NCBI GenBank assembly: GCA_960531495.1
Contig: OY482861.1
Location: forward strand, 682,001-746,000
DNA: 64,000 bases
Direction: 5' to 3'
Source: Zeus faber
Lineage: Eukaryota > Chordata > Actinopteri > Zeiformes > Zeidae
The notes below the pieces were generated by a model. It did no database searches, had not been told where the DNA came from, and was given only the letters and a program-made list of their open reading frames with translations. The translations under genes were made by a program, and so were the position numbers. How positions within the stretch are numbered: position 1 is the first letter of the stretch; every line of letters begins with the position of its first letter. Positions 13,801 through 23,057 of the stretch are shown here, piece after piece.

Positions 13801-15615
13801 TTGTCGAGTTATGATTATTTTCATCATTGTGTGCACATGTGGGAAAAAACGCATTTTCAGCCGATTTAAACGTCGAAAAGGGGAATTGGTTAAACGCTTC
13901 AGTCATTACTCTGTGTGACAGTGTCAGACAGTTTAAATACAATGGTGAACTAGTATATGCTGCTAAAGTGTTGTTTGTCAACCAGTTTTAGGCCCATCTA
14001 ACATGTATTTGTCGAGTTATGATTATTTTCATCATTGTGTGCACATGTGGGAAAAAACGCATTTTCAGCCGATTTAAACGTCGAAAAGGAGAATTGGTTA
14101 AACGCTTCAGTCATTACTCTGTGTGACAGTGTCAGGCAGTTTAAATACAATGGTGAACTAGTATATGCTGCTAAAGCGTTGTTTGTCAAACAGTTTTAGG
14201 CCCATACAACATGTATTTGTCGAGGTATGAGCATTTTCAGAACATTGGACGGTTTGCTGTCTAGCTGAATTAGAGAAACACCGAACCATTGTCTCTTCAG
14301 AGGTGAATGATTCAGAATGCTGCAGTACAGCATAGAAATTTTATTAATATGATGAACTATTATGTGCTTCTTAAGTGTTTCTCACAGATTTCTAGGCCCA
14401 TCTAACATGTATTTGTGGAGTTATGATCATTTTCATCATTGTGTGCACATGTGGGAAAAAACGCATTTTCAGCCGATTTAAACGTCGAAAAGGGGAATTG
14501 CTTGAACGCTTCAGTCAGTACTCTGTGTGACAGTGTCAGACAGTTTAAATACAATGGTGAACTAGTATATGCTGCTAAAGCGTTGTTTGTCAAACAGTTT
14601 TAGGCCCATCTAACATGTATTTGTGGAGTTATGATCATTTTCATCATTGTGTGCACATGTGGGAAAAAACGCATTTTCAGCCGATTTAAACGTCGAAAAG
14701 GGGAATTGGTTAAACGCTTCAGTCATTACTCTGTGTGACAGTGTCAGACAGTTTAAATACAATGGTGAACTAGTATATGCTGCTAAAGCGTTGTTTGTCA
14801 AACAGTTTTAGGCCCATACAACATGTATTTGTCGAGGTATGAGCATTTTCAGAACATTGGACGGTTTGCTGTCTAGCTGAATTAGAGAAACACCGAACCA
14901 TTGTCTCTTCAGAGGTGAATGATTCAGAATGCTGCAGTACAGCATTGAAATTTAATTAATATGATGAACTATTATGTGCTTCCTAAGTTTTTCTCTCAGA
15001 TTTCTATGCCCATCTAACATGTATTTCTGGAGTTATGATCATTTTCAGAACTTGTGACGGTTTGCTGTCTAGCTGAATTAGAGAAACACCGAACCATTGT
15101 CTCTTCAGAGGTGAATGATTCAGAATGCTGCAGTACAGCATAGAAATTTTATTAATATGATGAACTATTATGTGCTTCTTAAGTGTTTCTCACAGATTTC
15201 TAGGCCCATCTAACATGTATTTGTGGAGTTATGATCATTTTCATCATTGTGTGCACATGTGGGAAAAAACGCATTTTCAGTCGATTTAAACGTCGAAAAG
15301 GGGAATTGGTTAAACGCTTCAGTCATTACTCTGTGTGACAGTGTCAGACAGTTTAAATACAATGGTGAACTAGTATATGCTGCTAAAGCGTTGTTTGTCA
15401 ACCAGTTTTAGGCCCATCTAACATGTATTTGTGGAGTTATGATCATTTTCATCATTGTGGGAAAAAACGCATTTTCAGCCGATTTAAACGTCGAAAAGGG
15501 GAATTGCTTGAACGCTTCAGTCAGTACTCTGTGTGACAGTGTCAGACAGTTTAAATACAATGGTGAACTAGTATATGCTGCTAAAGCGTTGTTTGTCAAA
15601 CAGTTTTAGGCCCAT
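4823..15615. repeat. A/B satellite array, second block
   Basis: Tandem satellite with no gene. Monomer order by hand (a = 198 bp short A) is BB AAAA B AA BB AAaAA B AA B AA BB AAAA B AAA B AA B AAA BB AAaAA B AA BB Aa. Short A monomers start at 7468, 13592 and 15418. A marked segment occurs three times, near 5423-6242, 9907-10726 and 12160-12979, sharing TTTGTTGAGTTATG, CAGTTTAAGGCCC and CTCTGTATGACAG. The larger block from about 4823 recurs from 9307 at an offset of 4484 bp. The B monomers at 8694 and 11963 are 197 bp and share ACAACATTGTATTTGACGAG. The A monomer at 6451 is 209 bp through one extra base in its GGGAAAAAGACG tract. Confidence 0.95.
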
Positions 15616-17624
15616 ACAACATGTATTTGTCGAGGTATGAGCATTTTCAGAACATTGGACGGTTTGCTGTCTAGCTGAATTAGAGAAACACCGAACCATT
15701 GTCTATTCAGAGGTGAATGATTCAGAATGGTGTAGTAGAGCATAGAAATTTTATTAATATGATGAACTATTATGTGCTTCCTAAGTTTTTCTCTCAGATT
15801 TCTATGCCCATCTAACATGTATTTGTGGAGTTAGGATCATTTTCATCATAGTGTGCACATGTGGGAAAAAACGCATTTTCAGCCGATTTAAACGTCGAAA
15901 AGGGGAATTGGTTAAACGCTTCAGTCATTACTCTGTGTGACAGTGTCAGACAGTTTAAATACAATGGTGAACTAGTATATGCTGCTAAAGTGTTGTTTGT
16001 CAACCAGTTTTAGGCCCATCTAACATGTATTTGTCGAGTTATGATCATTTTCATCATTATGTGTACATGTGGGAAAAAACGCATTTTCAGCCGATTTAAA
16101 CGTCGAAAAGGGGAATTGCTTGAACGCTTCAGTCAGTACTCTGTGTGACAGTGTCAGACAGTTTAAATACAATGGTGAACTAGTATATGCTGCTAAAGCG
16201 TTGTTTGTCAAACAGTTTTAGGCCCATACAACATGTATTTGTCGAGGTATGAGCATTTTCAGAACATTGGACGGTTTGCTGTCTAGCTGAATTAGAGAAA
16301 CACCGAACCATTGTCTCTTCAGAGGTGAATGATTCAGAATGCTGCAGTACAGCATTGAAATTTAATTAATATGATGAACTATTATGTGCTTCCTAAGTTT
16401 TTCTCTCAGATTTCTATGCCCATCTAACATGTATTTCTGGAGTTATGATCATTTTCAGAACTTGTGACGGTTTGCTGTCTAGCTGAATTAGAGAAACACC
16501 GAACCATTGTCTCTTCAGAGGTGAATGATTCAGAATGCTGCAGTACAGCATAGAAATTTTATTAATATGATGAACTATTATGTGCTTCTTAAGTGTTTCT
16601 CACAGATTTCTAGGCCCATCTAACATGTATTTGCCGAGTTATGATCATTTTCATCATTGTGTGCACATGTGGGAAAAAACGCATTTTCAGCCGATTTAAA
16701 CGTCGAAAAGGGGAATTGGTTAAACGCTTCAGTCATTACTCTGTGTGACAGTGTCAGACAGTTTAAATACAATGGTGAACTAGTATATGCTGCTAAAGTG
16801 TTGTTTGTCAACCAGTTTTAGGCCCATCTAACATGTATTTGTCGAGTTATGATCATTTTCATCATTATGTGTACATGTGGGAAAAAACGCATTTTCAGCC
16901 GATTTAAACGTCGAAAAGGGGAATTGGTTAAACGTTTCAGTCATTACTCTGTGTGACAGTGTCAGACAGTTTAAATACAATGGTGAACTAGTATATGCTG
17001 CTAAAGCGTTGTTTGTCAAACAGTTTTAGGCCCATCTAACATGTATTTGTCGAGGTATGAGCATTTTCAGAACATTGGACGGTTTGCTGTCTAGCTGAAT
17101 TAGAGAAACACCGAACCTTTGTCTCTTCAGAGGTGAATGATTCAGAATGCTGCAGTACAGCATTGAAATTTAATTAATGTGATGAACTATTATGTGCTTC
17201 CTAAGTTTTTCTCTCAGATTTCTATGCCCATCTAACATGTATTTCTGGAGTTATGATCATTTTCAGAACTTGTGACGGTTTGCTGTCTAGCTGATTTAGA
17301 GAAACACCGAACCATTGTCTCTTCAGAGGTGAATGATTCAGAATGCTGCAGTACAGTATAGAAATTTTATTAATATGATGAACTATTATGTGCTTCCTAA
17401 GTTTTTCTCTCAGATTTCTATGCCCATCTAACATGTATTTGTGGAGTTAGGATCATTTTCATCATAGTGTGCACATGTGGGAAAAAACGCATTTTCAGCC
17501 GATTTAAACGTCGAAAAGGGGAATTGGTTAAACGCTTCAGTCATTACTCTGTGTGACAGTGTCAGACAGTTTAAATACAATGGTGAACTAGTATATGCTG
17601 CTAAAGTGTTGTTTGTCAACCAGT
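15616..17624. repeat. Satellite segment flanking LINE copy 1 on the left
   Basis: Order is B AA BB AA BB, then an A monomer (from 17428) cut by the LINE after about 197 of its 208 bp. The segment matches 29976-31984 at a constant offset of 14360 bp, including private variants: GAATGGTGTAGTAG in the first B (near 15728) and AAACGTTTCAGTC in the A at 16828. These shared mutations show that this flank was copied together with the LINE. One visible difference is TTGCCGAG at 16630 against TTGTGGAG at the matching place in the second copy. Confidence 0.93.
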
Positions 17625-17635
17625 GCGCATGCGCG
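17624..17635 (+). promoter_or_regulatory. NRF-1-type palindrome at the LINE 5' end
   Basis: TGCGCATGCGCG fits the published NRF-1 consensus YGCGCAYGCGCR at every position and contains the perfect 10 bp palindrome GCGCATGCGC. It sits at the very first bases of the element, where LINEs carry internal promoters that start transcription at or near +1. The leading T may be contributed by the satellite flank (the CAGT of the A monomer). A promoter role is inferred from position and motif only. Confidence 0.5.
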
Positions 17636-17828
17636 ACTGGCATCCGACAGCACCAGGAAGTGGAACACCGCGGGTGGAACACGGAAGGGAGTGTTTTCCG
17701 GACTCCAGAACGTCTTTACGGAATCTTTTTCATTTTTATGTGACTGATCCTCCAGCAGTGGTTGTTTTCAGTGCGTGGGGGGTCCCCCCCCCCACACACC
17801 CCAACCACCCTTTTTCTTCAGGTGTGCG
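17625..17828 (+). promoter_or_regulatory. LINE copy 1 5'UTR
   Basis: GC-rich leader of about 204 bp before the ORF1 ATG. It contains the NRF-1-like start, a hairpin-prone G6-T-C10 tract (17777-17793), and a pyrimidine-rich stretch ending in CAG at 17821 that looks like a 3' splice acceptor 7 bp before the ORF1 ATG. An ATG at 17629 opens a 67-codon frame that closes at a TGA (17830-17832) overlapping the ORF1 start as ATGA. No TATA box is seen. Internal promoter activity is expected for a full-length LINE but is not shown by the sequence. Confidence 0.65.
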
Positions 17829-19097
17829 ATGACCGATCACATTGAAACAAACTCTGCGACCGGGAAAATGGATCACGTACGGCTGAATGAAGAAGCAAAC
17901 GCACCAAAAGGTGGCGGCGAAGCAGACAGAAGCTATGGAAAAGAGCTTACAGTCTGTGTGGAACTGCAAGGGGAGGAAAGTATTACGACGACGGAATTGA
18001 TGAAGAACGTGCGAGAGCTCTGCGGCGGTTTACTAGCTTGCCGCACCACCGGAGATCGACGATACGAACTTACAATGAGTGACCAAAGAGGGAAAGATCG
18101 CCTGCTGGAGGGATTCAAGATTGGAGAGGTAAGAATAATAGCCAGAGAATTGAGGAATGACGAGATGGTCGTTTCCTTCCTCAACCTCCCGGCTTATATT
18201 ACTGACGACGAAATACTGGGGAAGCTACATGGTTGGGGCGTGTCGGCCACCTCGCCGATTAAGCGCAGAATGTGGCCAGGAACCCGTATTGCGGACGGTA
18301 CACGGTTTATGAGAGTAAAATTCAATAAATTAGTTCAGAGTCTTCCATACTCTGCAAAGTTTCACACTGCCATAGGGCCAGAGTACTTCCGCGTCATTCA
18401 CGATAGACAATCAAAGGTCTGCCGCCTCTGTATACAGCCTGGACATATCCTACGGGAATGTCCGGAGTTCTTCTGTCGCAAATGTGGATTGCAAGGACAC
18501 TTTGCGAGAGAGTGCCAAAGTGCCAAGAAATGTGACCTGTGTCATAACACTTGGAATGAATGTGACTGCAATAAGAGCGAGGAGGACGGCGGCGCTCCGC
18601 TGGTGACGACGGCCGCTTCAACCGATAGGCAAGGCGAACTGCATAGCGAGGATGAAAATAAAATGGAGACTGAGACGGGGCAGGCGGATGTGAGGGATGA
18701 AACTCAACCTGCAGTGGCGGGTAGTATGAACCAAGCAAGCGAGGTGAGGCTAGATCTGAGCCCCGGCTCTGACGAGGAGAGCGGAGCGAGACGAGGAGCG
18801 AGGCTGAAGGCGGAGGTGGGAGGGGAGGTGCTAGCCTTGGGAGTGGGCCCCACCCCCGCTCCTACCCCGCTGCTGCTGAAGCAAATCAGAGATCCTGCAT
18901 CTGAGATGGGAATGATGAATAGGTCATCATCTCAGTCCCAGCCCCTCCAGCGACTGCCTCTTGATAACCCGATCTCAAGTGCAAGTGAGGCCGAATCCGA
19001 GATAGACTTGTCTCATATGAACAGAATTGGGAAAAGGCTAAGTGAAAAGCAGATGAGAAGGAGAAGCAAGAGAAACAAAGACAGACTTAATAACTAA
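17829..19097 (+). CDS. ORF1: LINE ORF1 protein (zinc-knuckle RNA-binding), copy 1
   Basis: Predicted 422 aa. ORF1 proteins of Tx1-like LINEs bind element RNA and form the ribonucleoprotein particle in which it is retrotransposed. Residues about 38-110 and 112-190 form a two-part N-terminal region; the second part (from MVVSFLNLPAYITDDE) resembles an RRM-like fold. Two classic CX2CX4HX4C knuckles follow at C198-C211 and C216-C229, then a Cys-rich third element at C235-C247 (CDLCHNTWNECDC) that departs from the spacing. Residues about 250-395 are acidic, Pro/Ser-rich and probably disordered, and the tail (RRRSKRNKDR) is strongly basic. I chose the ATG at 17829 because the frame upstream has only a GTG. 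A consensus-like splice donor (GAG/GTAAGAA) lies inside at 18126-18135. The only amino-acid difference I see from copy 2 is Asp3 here against Asn3 there. Confidence 0.9.
   Translation: MTDHIETNSATGKMDHVRLNEEANAPKGGGEADRSYGKELTVCVELQGEESITTTELMKNVRELCGGLLACRTTGDRRYELTMSDQRGKDRLLEGFKIGEVRIIARELRNDEMVVSFLNLPAYITDDEILGKLHGWGVSATSPIKRRMWPGTRIADGTRFMRVKFNKLVQSLPYSAKFHTAIGPEYFRVIHDRQSKVCRLCIQPGHILRECPEFFCRKCGLQGHFARECQSAKKCDLCHNTWNECDCNKSEEDGGAPLVTTAASTDRQGELHSEDENKMETETGQADVRDETQPAVAGSMNQASEVRLDLSPGSDEESGARRGARLKAEVGGEVLALGVGPTPAPTPLLLKQIRDPASEMGMMNRSSSQSQPLQRLPLDNPISSASEAESEIDLSHMNRIGKRLSEKQMRRRSKRNKDRLNN
18126..18135 (+). other. Possible 5' splice donor inside ORF1
   Basis: GAGGTAAGAA fits the vertebrate donor consensus well and falls exactly at an ORF1 codon boundary (after codon 100). 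The acceptor-like site at 19124 could pair with it, giving a putative intron of about 1 kb. Copy 2 has the same site at 32486-32496. No RNA evidence is available. Confidence 0.3.
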
Positions 19098-19134
19098 ATG
19101 TCGAAAATCATACTCTCTTCTCAGTGTGACTCTT
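19098..19134 (+). promoter_or_regulatory. Inter-ORF spacer of LINE copy 1
   Basis: The 37 bp between ORF1 and ORF2. The ORF1 stop is followed directly by an ATG (TAAATG), which opens a 14-codon frame closing at TAG (19140-19142) and overlapping the ORF2 ATG (19135) as ATGATTAG. The spacer also holds a good 3' splice-acceptor-like sequence: AACTAAA (19092-19098), then TACTCTCTTCTCAG ending at 19124. Either feature could help ORF2 be translated, by reinitiation or by splicing. Both are inferences. Confidence 0.45.
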
Positions 19135-22100
19135 ATGATTAGCTTCACTTCTCTAAATGCTAACGGCCTGCGCTCAAAATCGAAAATAGATTCTGTACTG
19201 CAAACTTTGAACTCGGATGTAGTCTGCCTGCAAGAAACTTGGTGGGACCAGGAGCATCACGACTATGTGGCGAACCAGAGAAACAAGCAGGTATTTTCAA
19301 ACCACGGGTCAGCAAGATCATGCGGGGTGGCAATCATATCTAAGATTGCTTTAGGCATGAGTGCTGAAGAGATATACAAAGACGATCAAGGCAGAGTATT
19401 AATTGTAGATTTTTCACTTAATAAACAACGATATAGAATAATTAACATATATGCACCAAACAATGAGAATCATAGAAAGCAGTTTTTTATTGAATTAAAG
19501 AAATGGTACGGAAACAATGTAATAATAACTGGAGACTTTAATGTGGCTCTAACAAAAATGGACGTGTCAGTAAACAATACCTTCAAGAGTGACGCCAGTC
19601 GAACAACCCTAATGAATTTGATAAATCACCATAACCTAGTAGAAATGTGGAGAATCTCAAACCCTTTGAAGCGGGACTTCTCGAGAAGGCAGATTGTAAA
19701 GGGGGTCCTCAAACAGTCCAGAATCGATCTCTGTCTGGCTTCCTCCAGCATTATCAGAGACATTAACAAAATTAAATATGAGTTCAATAGCTGGAGCGAT
19801 CACGCATCTTTATATTGGCAATTAGGGGACGATGGAAGGCCCAGAGGTGGGGGCATCTGGTGCTTCAATGCCAGTCTCCTTGAGGACCAAACCTTCAAAA
19901 AAAAGATAAGGAATCTACTGAGCAATATAACAGATGAATTAGCTGTAGAAGGAAACTACATTAAATCATGGGACGATGTAAAAAGACGAATTAAGAGAGC
20001 CTGTATAAATTATAGTAAAGAGAAAGGATGGCGGGAAGGAATGGAGGAGAGAACATTAAGGGACCTCCTCGCAAAAGAAATTACATTACTTGACCATGAC
20101 CCTGACAGAAGTTGTGCAAAATTTGAAGAATATGAAGCTAAACTTCACTCTTTTGAAAAGAAAAGATGCATAGGAGCAGCTGTTAGAAGTAGATTTAAAA
20201 ATATCACAGATGGGGAGAAATGTACAGCTTTTTTCCTTGGCCTAGAAAAAAAAAACCAAAACAAAGCCAGAATGGGTCCGATTGAAAATAGTAAGGGGGA
20301 AATAATAGTTGAGCAGGAAGACATACTGGAAGAAATACATAGGTATTACGAGAACCTCTTTACTAGTAACAGCTCCAATCCAAAACAAACTAAAGAAATA
20401 CTGGAATGTATTGATAGGGAAATAAATCACATCGACAAAGAAGAGTGCGACACGGTAATCACATTAGCGGAAGTAGAACTGGCAATAGATGGACTAAATA
20501 AGAACAAAAGCCCAGGCCCAGACGGAATCTCGACAGAATTCTACCAGTGCTTCAAAGCCCAGCTGGCCCCCTTGCTGCTAAAACTTTACGCTAGTATTAG
20601 AGTAAACCAGACAACTCCGGACTCCCTCACAAAAGGTATCATCACAATTGTATTTAAGAATAAAGGATGCCGGAACCAACTGAAAAACTATAGGCCAATT
20701 AGCCTACTCAATTCAGATTATAAGATTCTGGCAAAAATTCTGGCTAATAGACTTAAAGCAGTAATAGGCTCAATCATCAGCAATACGCAAACTTACAGTA
20801 TCCCAGGCAGAGATATTACAGACTCCATCAATACAATTAGGGATACAGTAAAAACAATGACTATGCAGAGGGGCCTGCTGCTTGGAGTAGACCTAGAAAA
20901 AGCTTTTGACAGGGTTGAGCATCCGTTCCTCTGGTCCGTAATGGAAAAGTTTGGCTTCGGAGCAAAGTTCATCGATTGGATCAAGGTGTTATATCGAAGT
21001 GCGAGTAGCAGGGTGAAATGCAACGGACTTCTCACCAGGGACATTCGGATCGAGAGGTCTGTGAGACAGGGATGCCCCCTTTCAGCTCTGCTATACACCC
21101 TGGTCGCAGAACCCCTCGCACTCCTAATACTGAAAGACAAAAATATAAAAGGTATCTTAACGCCAAATGGCAACAAAACTAAAATAGTCCAATATGCAGA
21201 CGACATTAATATCATGGTCTCGGATGGTGACAGCATAGACCATGTCTTCAAACACCTAGGGGCCTATGAGAAAGCCTCTGGCGCAAGAATCAATAAAGAA
21301 AAATCTGCAATAATGTTCTGCGGTAAGAATCAAAAAACGATAAACAAATGGGGCCTTAAAGAGACCACAGGGTGCAGAGAAATCTTGGGTGTGTACATTG
21401 GGAAAGACGAGAGTGAAGCAAGAGATAAAACATGGAAGAGTGTGATAATTAAAATACAGTGTACCTTGAACCTGTGGAGGGCGAGGGGGCTTAGTCTAAA
21501 AGGAAAGGTAATAGTATCTAATGCCTTAGTGCTGTCAAAAATTAATCATGCTTTGGGAACCTGTGAGTTGCCCGATTGGGCACTAAATTCATTGAACGGT
21601 GAGATATCCTCCTTTCTTTGGAAGGGTAAGGGAAATATGATCGCCCACAGGACGTTAATTGCTAATAAACGGGAGGGGGGATTAGGGCTGATTGACATTG
21701 GTGCCAAAAGAGACGCACTGAGGGTTAAATTGATAGGGAAATTCTTGGATTCGACCAGGCAGTATCCCTGGGAGGACGCACTCGCAGGCTACCTGGCGGA
21801 GTTTGGGGAGAGGAGCAAATACAATCTCTGTACCCACTACCCCAGAAAAACCTACAGTGGCCTGCCGGGCTTCTACCAGGAGGTGCTGGAGGCATGGGGA
21901 AGGATACTCCCCCACCTCAGACCCGAGTGCAGTAAAAAAGAGCATGTGCTGCAGTTACCTTTCCTCTCGAATCCATGCTTCACCTATAATGGGAGAAACC
22001 TCGTCAGCAGTCACTTGACGGCAGCAGGCCTAACAAGAGTGGGACAGGTGACCGACCACAAAGGGAACTTTGATATAGGGAATGTACTTTGGGAATTAGA

Positions 22101-22929
22101 CAGATGGAAGGTGCAATACAGGGAAAAACTGATTGTCTCTTTCGGGGAAAAATTTGATCAAAGCCTACGACCTGAGTGGCGAGGCATGCTCAAAGAGAAA
22201 GGACCCAAGGTGCAGGATGATGCCCTGAACTTCCTCCTGTGCCTTAGAGGGAAATTCCCCACCATCCAATCAGTGAAAACCAGAGACTGGTATAGATTAC
22301 TCATTTCAAAGATTGTGACAATTCCAGCTTCAGAAAAGGCCTGGTCAAGGATATTTCCTGGCTATTCAATTAGAAATATATGGAACAACATGGAAATCCC
22401 TTTTGCCACATCAGCCATCTTCCACCTGGATTTCAAGATAAGGCACAGGAGGATTTTTACTGGCATCATCCTGCATCAAATACACAAAGACTTGCACAAG
22501 AGGGAGTGTGCGGTCTGCATGGAAGAAGCAGAAGACATTGAGCACCTGTTCCTTAGGTGCACGGCCCTCACGAACTATAGGGAGAGGGTCAAGAGCCTAC
22601 TGGTGGAACATTGTGGCCTTAGGAGACTAACAGGGCTTACATGGGACTGGGCCTACATGTTTGGCCCCCCCCCCAAAACAAAGAGTCCAACGGAAAACTT
22701 ACTGATAAACACTGTGCTGGCATTTGCCAGGCGCGCAACATGGACAAGAAGGAACTTGGCACTATATGAGGGTAGAGACGTAAGCATACAAAGCCTCTTT
22801 GGAAACTCACTAAAAGCCCACCTATCGTTGGTATATGGAGGAAACAAAGACCTTTTTGTAAGCCAATTCATGCAACAAACTACCCTACTCCAGGAAACTG
22901 AATGCCACTCTCTCTCCTTCGCATTCTGA
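19135..22929 (+). CDS. ORF2: LINE ORF2 protein (APE endonuclease and reverse transcriptase), copy 1
   Basis: Predicted 1264 aa. The enzyme nicks target DNA and copies element RNA from the exposed 3' end (target-primed reverse transcription). Endonuclease residues 1-225 show SLNANG (N8), QETWW (E34), GDFN (D134, N136), SRIDL and SDH (221-223). Reverse transcriptase, about 430-730, shows SPGPDG (459-464), NYRPISLLN, DLEKAFD (D586), RQGCPLS (644-650) and YADD (687-690), giving catalytic residues D586, D689 and D690. A C-terminal CX2CX8HX4C motif lies at C1125, C1128, H1137 and C1142. Length and order fit L1/Tx1-type ORF2. I chose the ATG at 19135; the frame extends three codons upstream only to a GTG. 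Slippage-prone A10 (20246-20255) and C10 (22665-22674) tracts are intact. No RNase H domain is recognised. Confidence 0.95.
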   Translation: MISFTSLNANGLRSKSKIDSVLQTLNSDVVCLQETWWDQEHHDYVANQRNKQVFSNHGSARSCGVAIISKIALGMSAEEIYKDDQGRVLIVDFSLNKQRYRIINIYAPNNENHRKQFFIELKKWYGNNVIITGDFNVALTKMDVSVNNTFKSDASRTTLMNLINHHNLVEMWRISNPLKRDFSRRQIVKGVLKQSRIDLCLASSSIIRDINKIKYEFNSWSDHASLYWQLGDDGRPRGGGIWCFNASLLEDQTFKKKIRNLLSNITDELAVEGNYIKSWDDVKRRIKRACINYSKEKGWREGMEERTLRDLLAKEITLLDHDPDRSCAKFEEYEAKLHSFEKKRCIGAAVRSRFKNITDGEKCTAFFLGLEKKNQNKARMGPIENSKGEIIVEQEDILEEIHRYYENLFTSNSSNPKQTKEILECIDREINHIDKEECDTVITLAEVELAIDGLNKNKSPGPDGISTEFYQCFKAQLAPLLLKLYASIRVNQTTPDSLTKGIITIVFKNKGCRNQLKNYRPISLLNSDYKILAKILANRLKAVIGSIISNTQTYSIPGRDITDSINTIRDTVKTMTMQRGLLLGVDLEKAFDRVEHPFLWSVMEKFGFGAKFIDWIKVLYRSASSRVKCNGLLTRDIRIERSVRQGCPLSALLYTLVAEPLALLILKDKNIKGILTPNGNKTKIVQYADDINIMVSDGDSIDHVFKHLGAYEKASGARINKEKSAIMFCGKNQKTINKWGLKETTGCREILGVYIGKDESEARDKTWKSVIIKIQCTLNLWRARGLSLKGKVIVSNALVLSKINHALGTCELPDWALNSLNGEISSFLWKGKGNMIAHRTLIANKREGGLGLIDIGAKRDALRVKLIGKFLDSTRQYPWEDALAGYLAEFGERSKYNLCTHYPRKTYSGLPGFYQEVLEAWGRILPHLRPECSKKEHVLQLPFLSNPCFTYNGRNLVSSHLTAAGLTRVGQVTDHKGNFDIGNVLWELDRWKVQYREKLIVSFGEKFDQSLRPEWRGMLKEKGPKVQDDALNFLLCLRGKFPTIQSVKTRDWYRLLISKIVTIPASEKAWSRIFPGYSIRNIWNNMEIPFATSAIFHLDFKIRHRRIFTGIILHQIHKDLHKRECAVCMEEAEDIEHLFLRCTALTNYRERVKSLLVEHCGLRRLTGLTWDWAYMFGPPPKTKSPTENLLINTVLAFARRATWTRRNLALYEGRDVSIQSLFGNSLKAHLSLVYGGNKDLFVSQFMQQTTLLQETECHSLSFAF

Positions 22930-23024
22930 TAGGATAGAGAATGGGAGAAAAAGGGAAAACATGTATTTCCCAAGTGTTTAAAAATGTTTTCTTGGCATAA
23001 TTGTTACTGTTGATGATTCTGTAT

Positions 23025-23057
<33 letters not shown>
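22930..23057 (+). other. LINE copy 1 3'UTR and poly(A) tail
   Basis: About 103 bp of 3'UTR followed by 25 A residues (23033-23057), the last two of which may be target bases. No AATAAA is present; TATAAA abuts the tail. The 3'UTR contains AACATGTATTT (22958-22968), identical to the satellite bases at the right junction (23056-23066). There is no hairpin or tandem-repeat tail of the CR1 or RTE kind. Confidence 0.85.

Larger units (their letters stand above)
17625..23057 (+). mobile_element. Full-length Tx1-like (L1 superfamily) LINE, copy 1
   Basis: A complete non-LTR retrotransposon of about 5.43 kb: 5'UTR, ORF1 (17829-19097), a 37 bp spacer, ORF2 (19135-22929), a short 3'UTR and a 25-base poly(A). 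It has no LTRs and no terminal inverted repeats. GC and CpG content are clearly higher than in the satellite. Both frames are open and all expected catalytic motifs are present, so it looks young and possibly competent. Placement in the Tx1 group rests on the zinc-knuckle ORF1 together with an APE endonuclease and YADD reverse transcriptase; a phylogeny could move it to a neighbouring L1-superfamily lineage. It interrupts an A monomer at the junction box. Comparison with uninterrupted monomers shows about 13 bp of target lost (TTTAGGCCCATCT) and no target-site duplication. The T at 17624 and the last two A's could belong to either flank or element. Confidence 0.93.

Noticed and set aside
17775-17828. 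GTG start for ORF1 at 17775 and for ORF2 at 19126
   Set aside because: Eukaryotic elements normally start at ATG; clear ATGs lie downstream at 17829 and 19135, and the extra residues include no conserved motif.
17736-22973. Minus-strand open frames of 83-152 codons opposite ORF1 and ORF2
   Set aside because: Shadows of the plus-strand LINE genes. They show no recognisable domains and repeat identically in copy 2 only because the LINE is duplicated.
17625-23057. LTR retrotransposon or endogenous retrovirus
   Set aside because: No LTRs, protease, integrase or RNase H. The APE endonuclease precedes the reverse transcriptase and the element ends in poly(A), which is LINE architecture.
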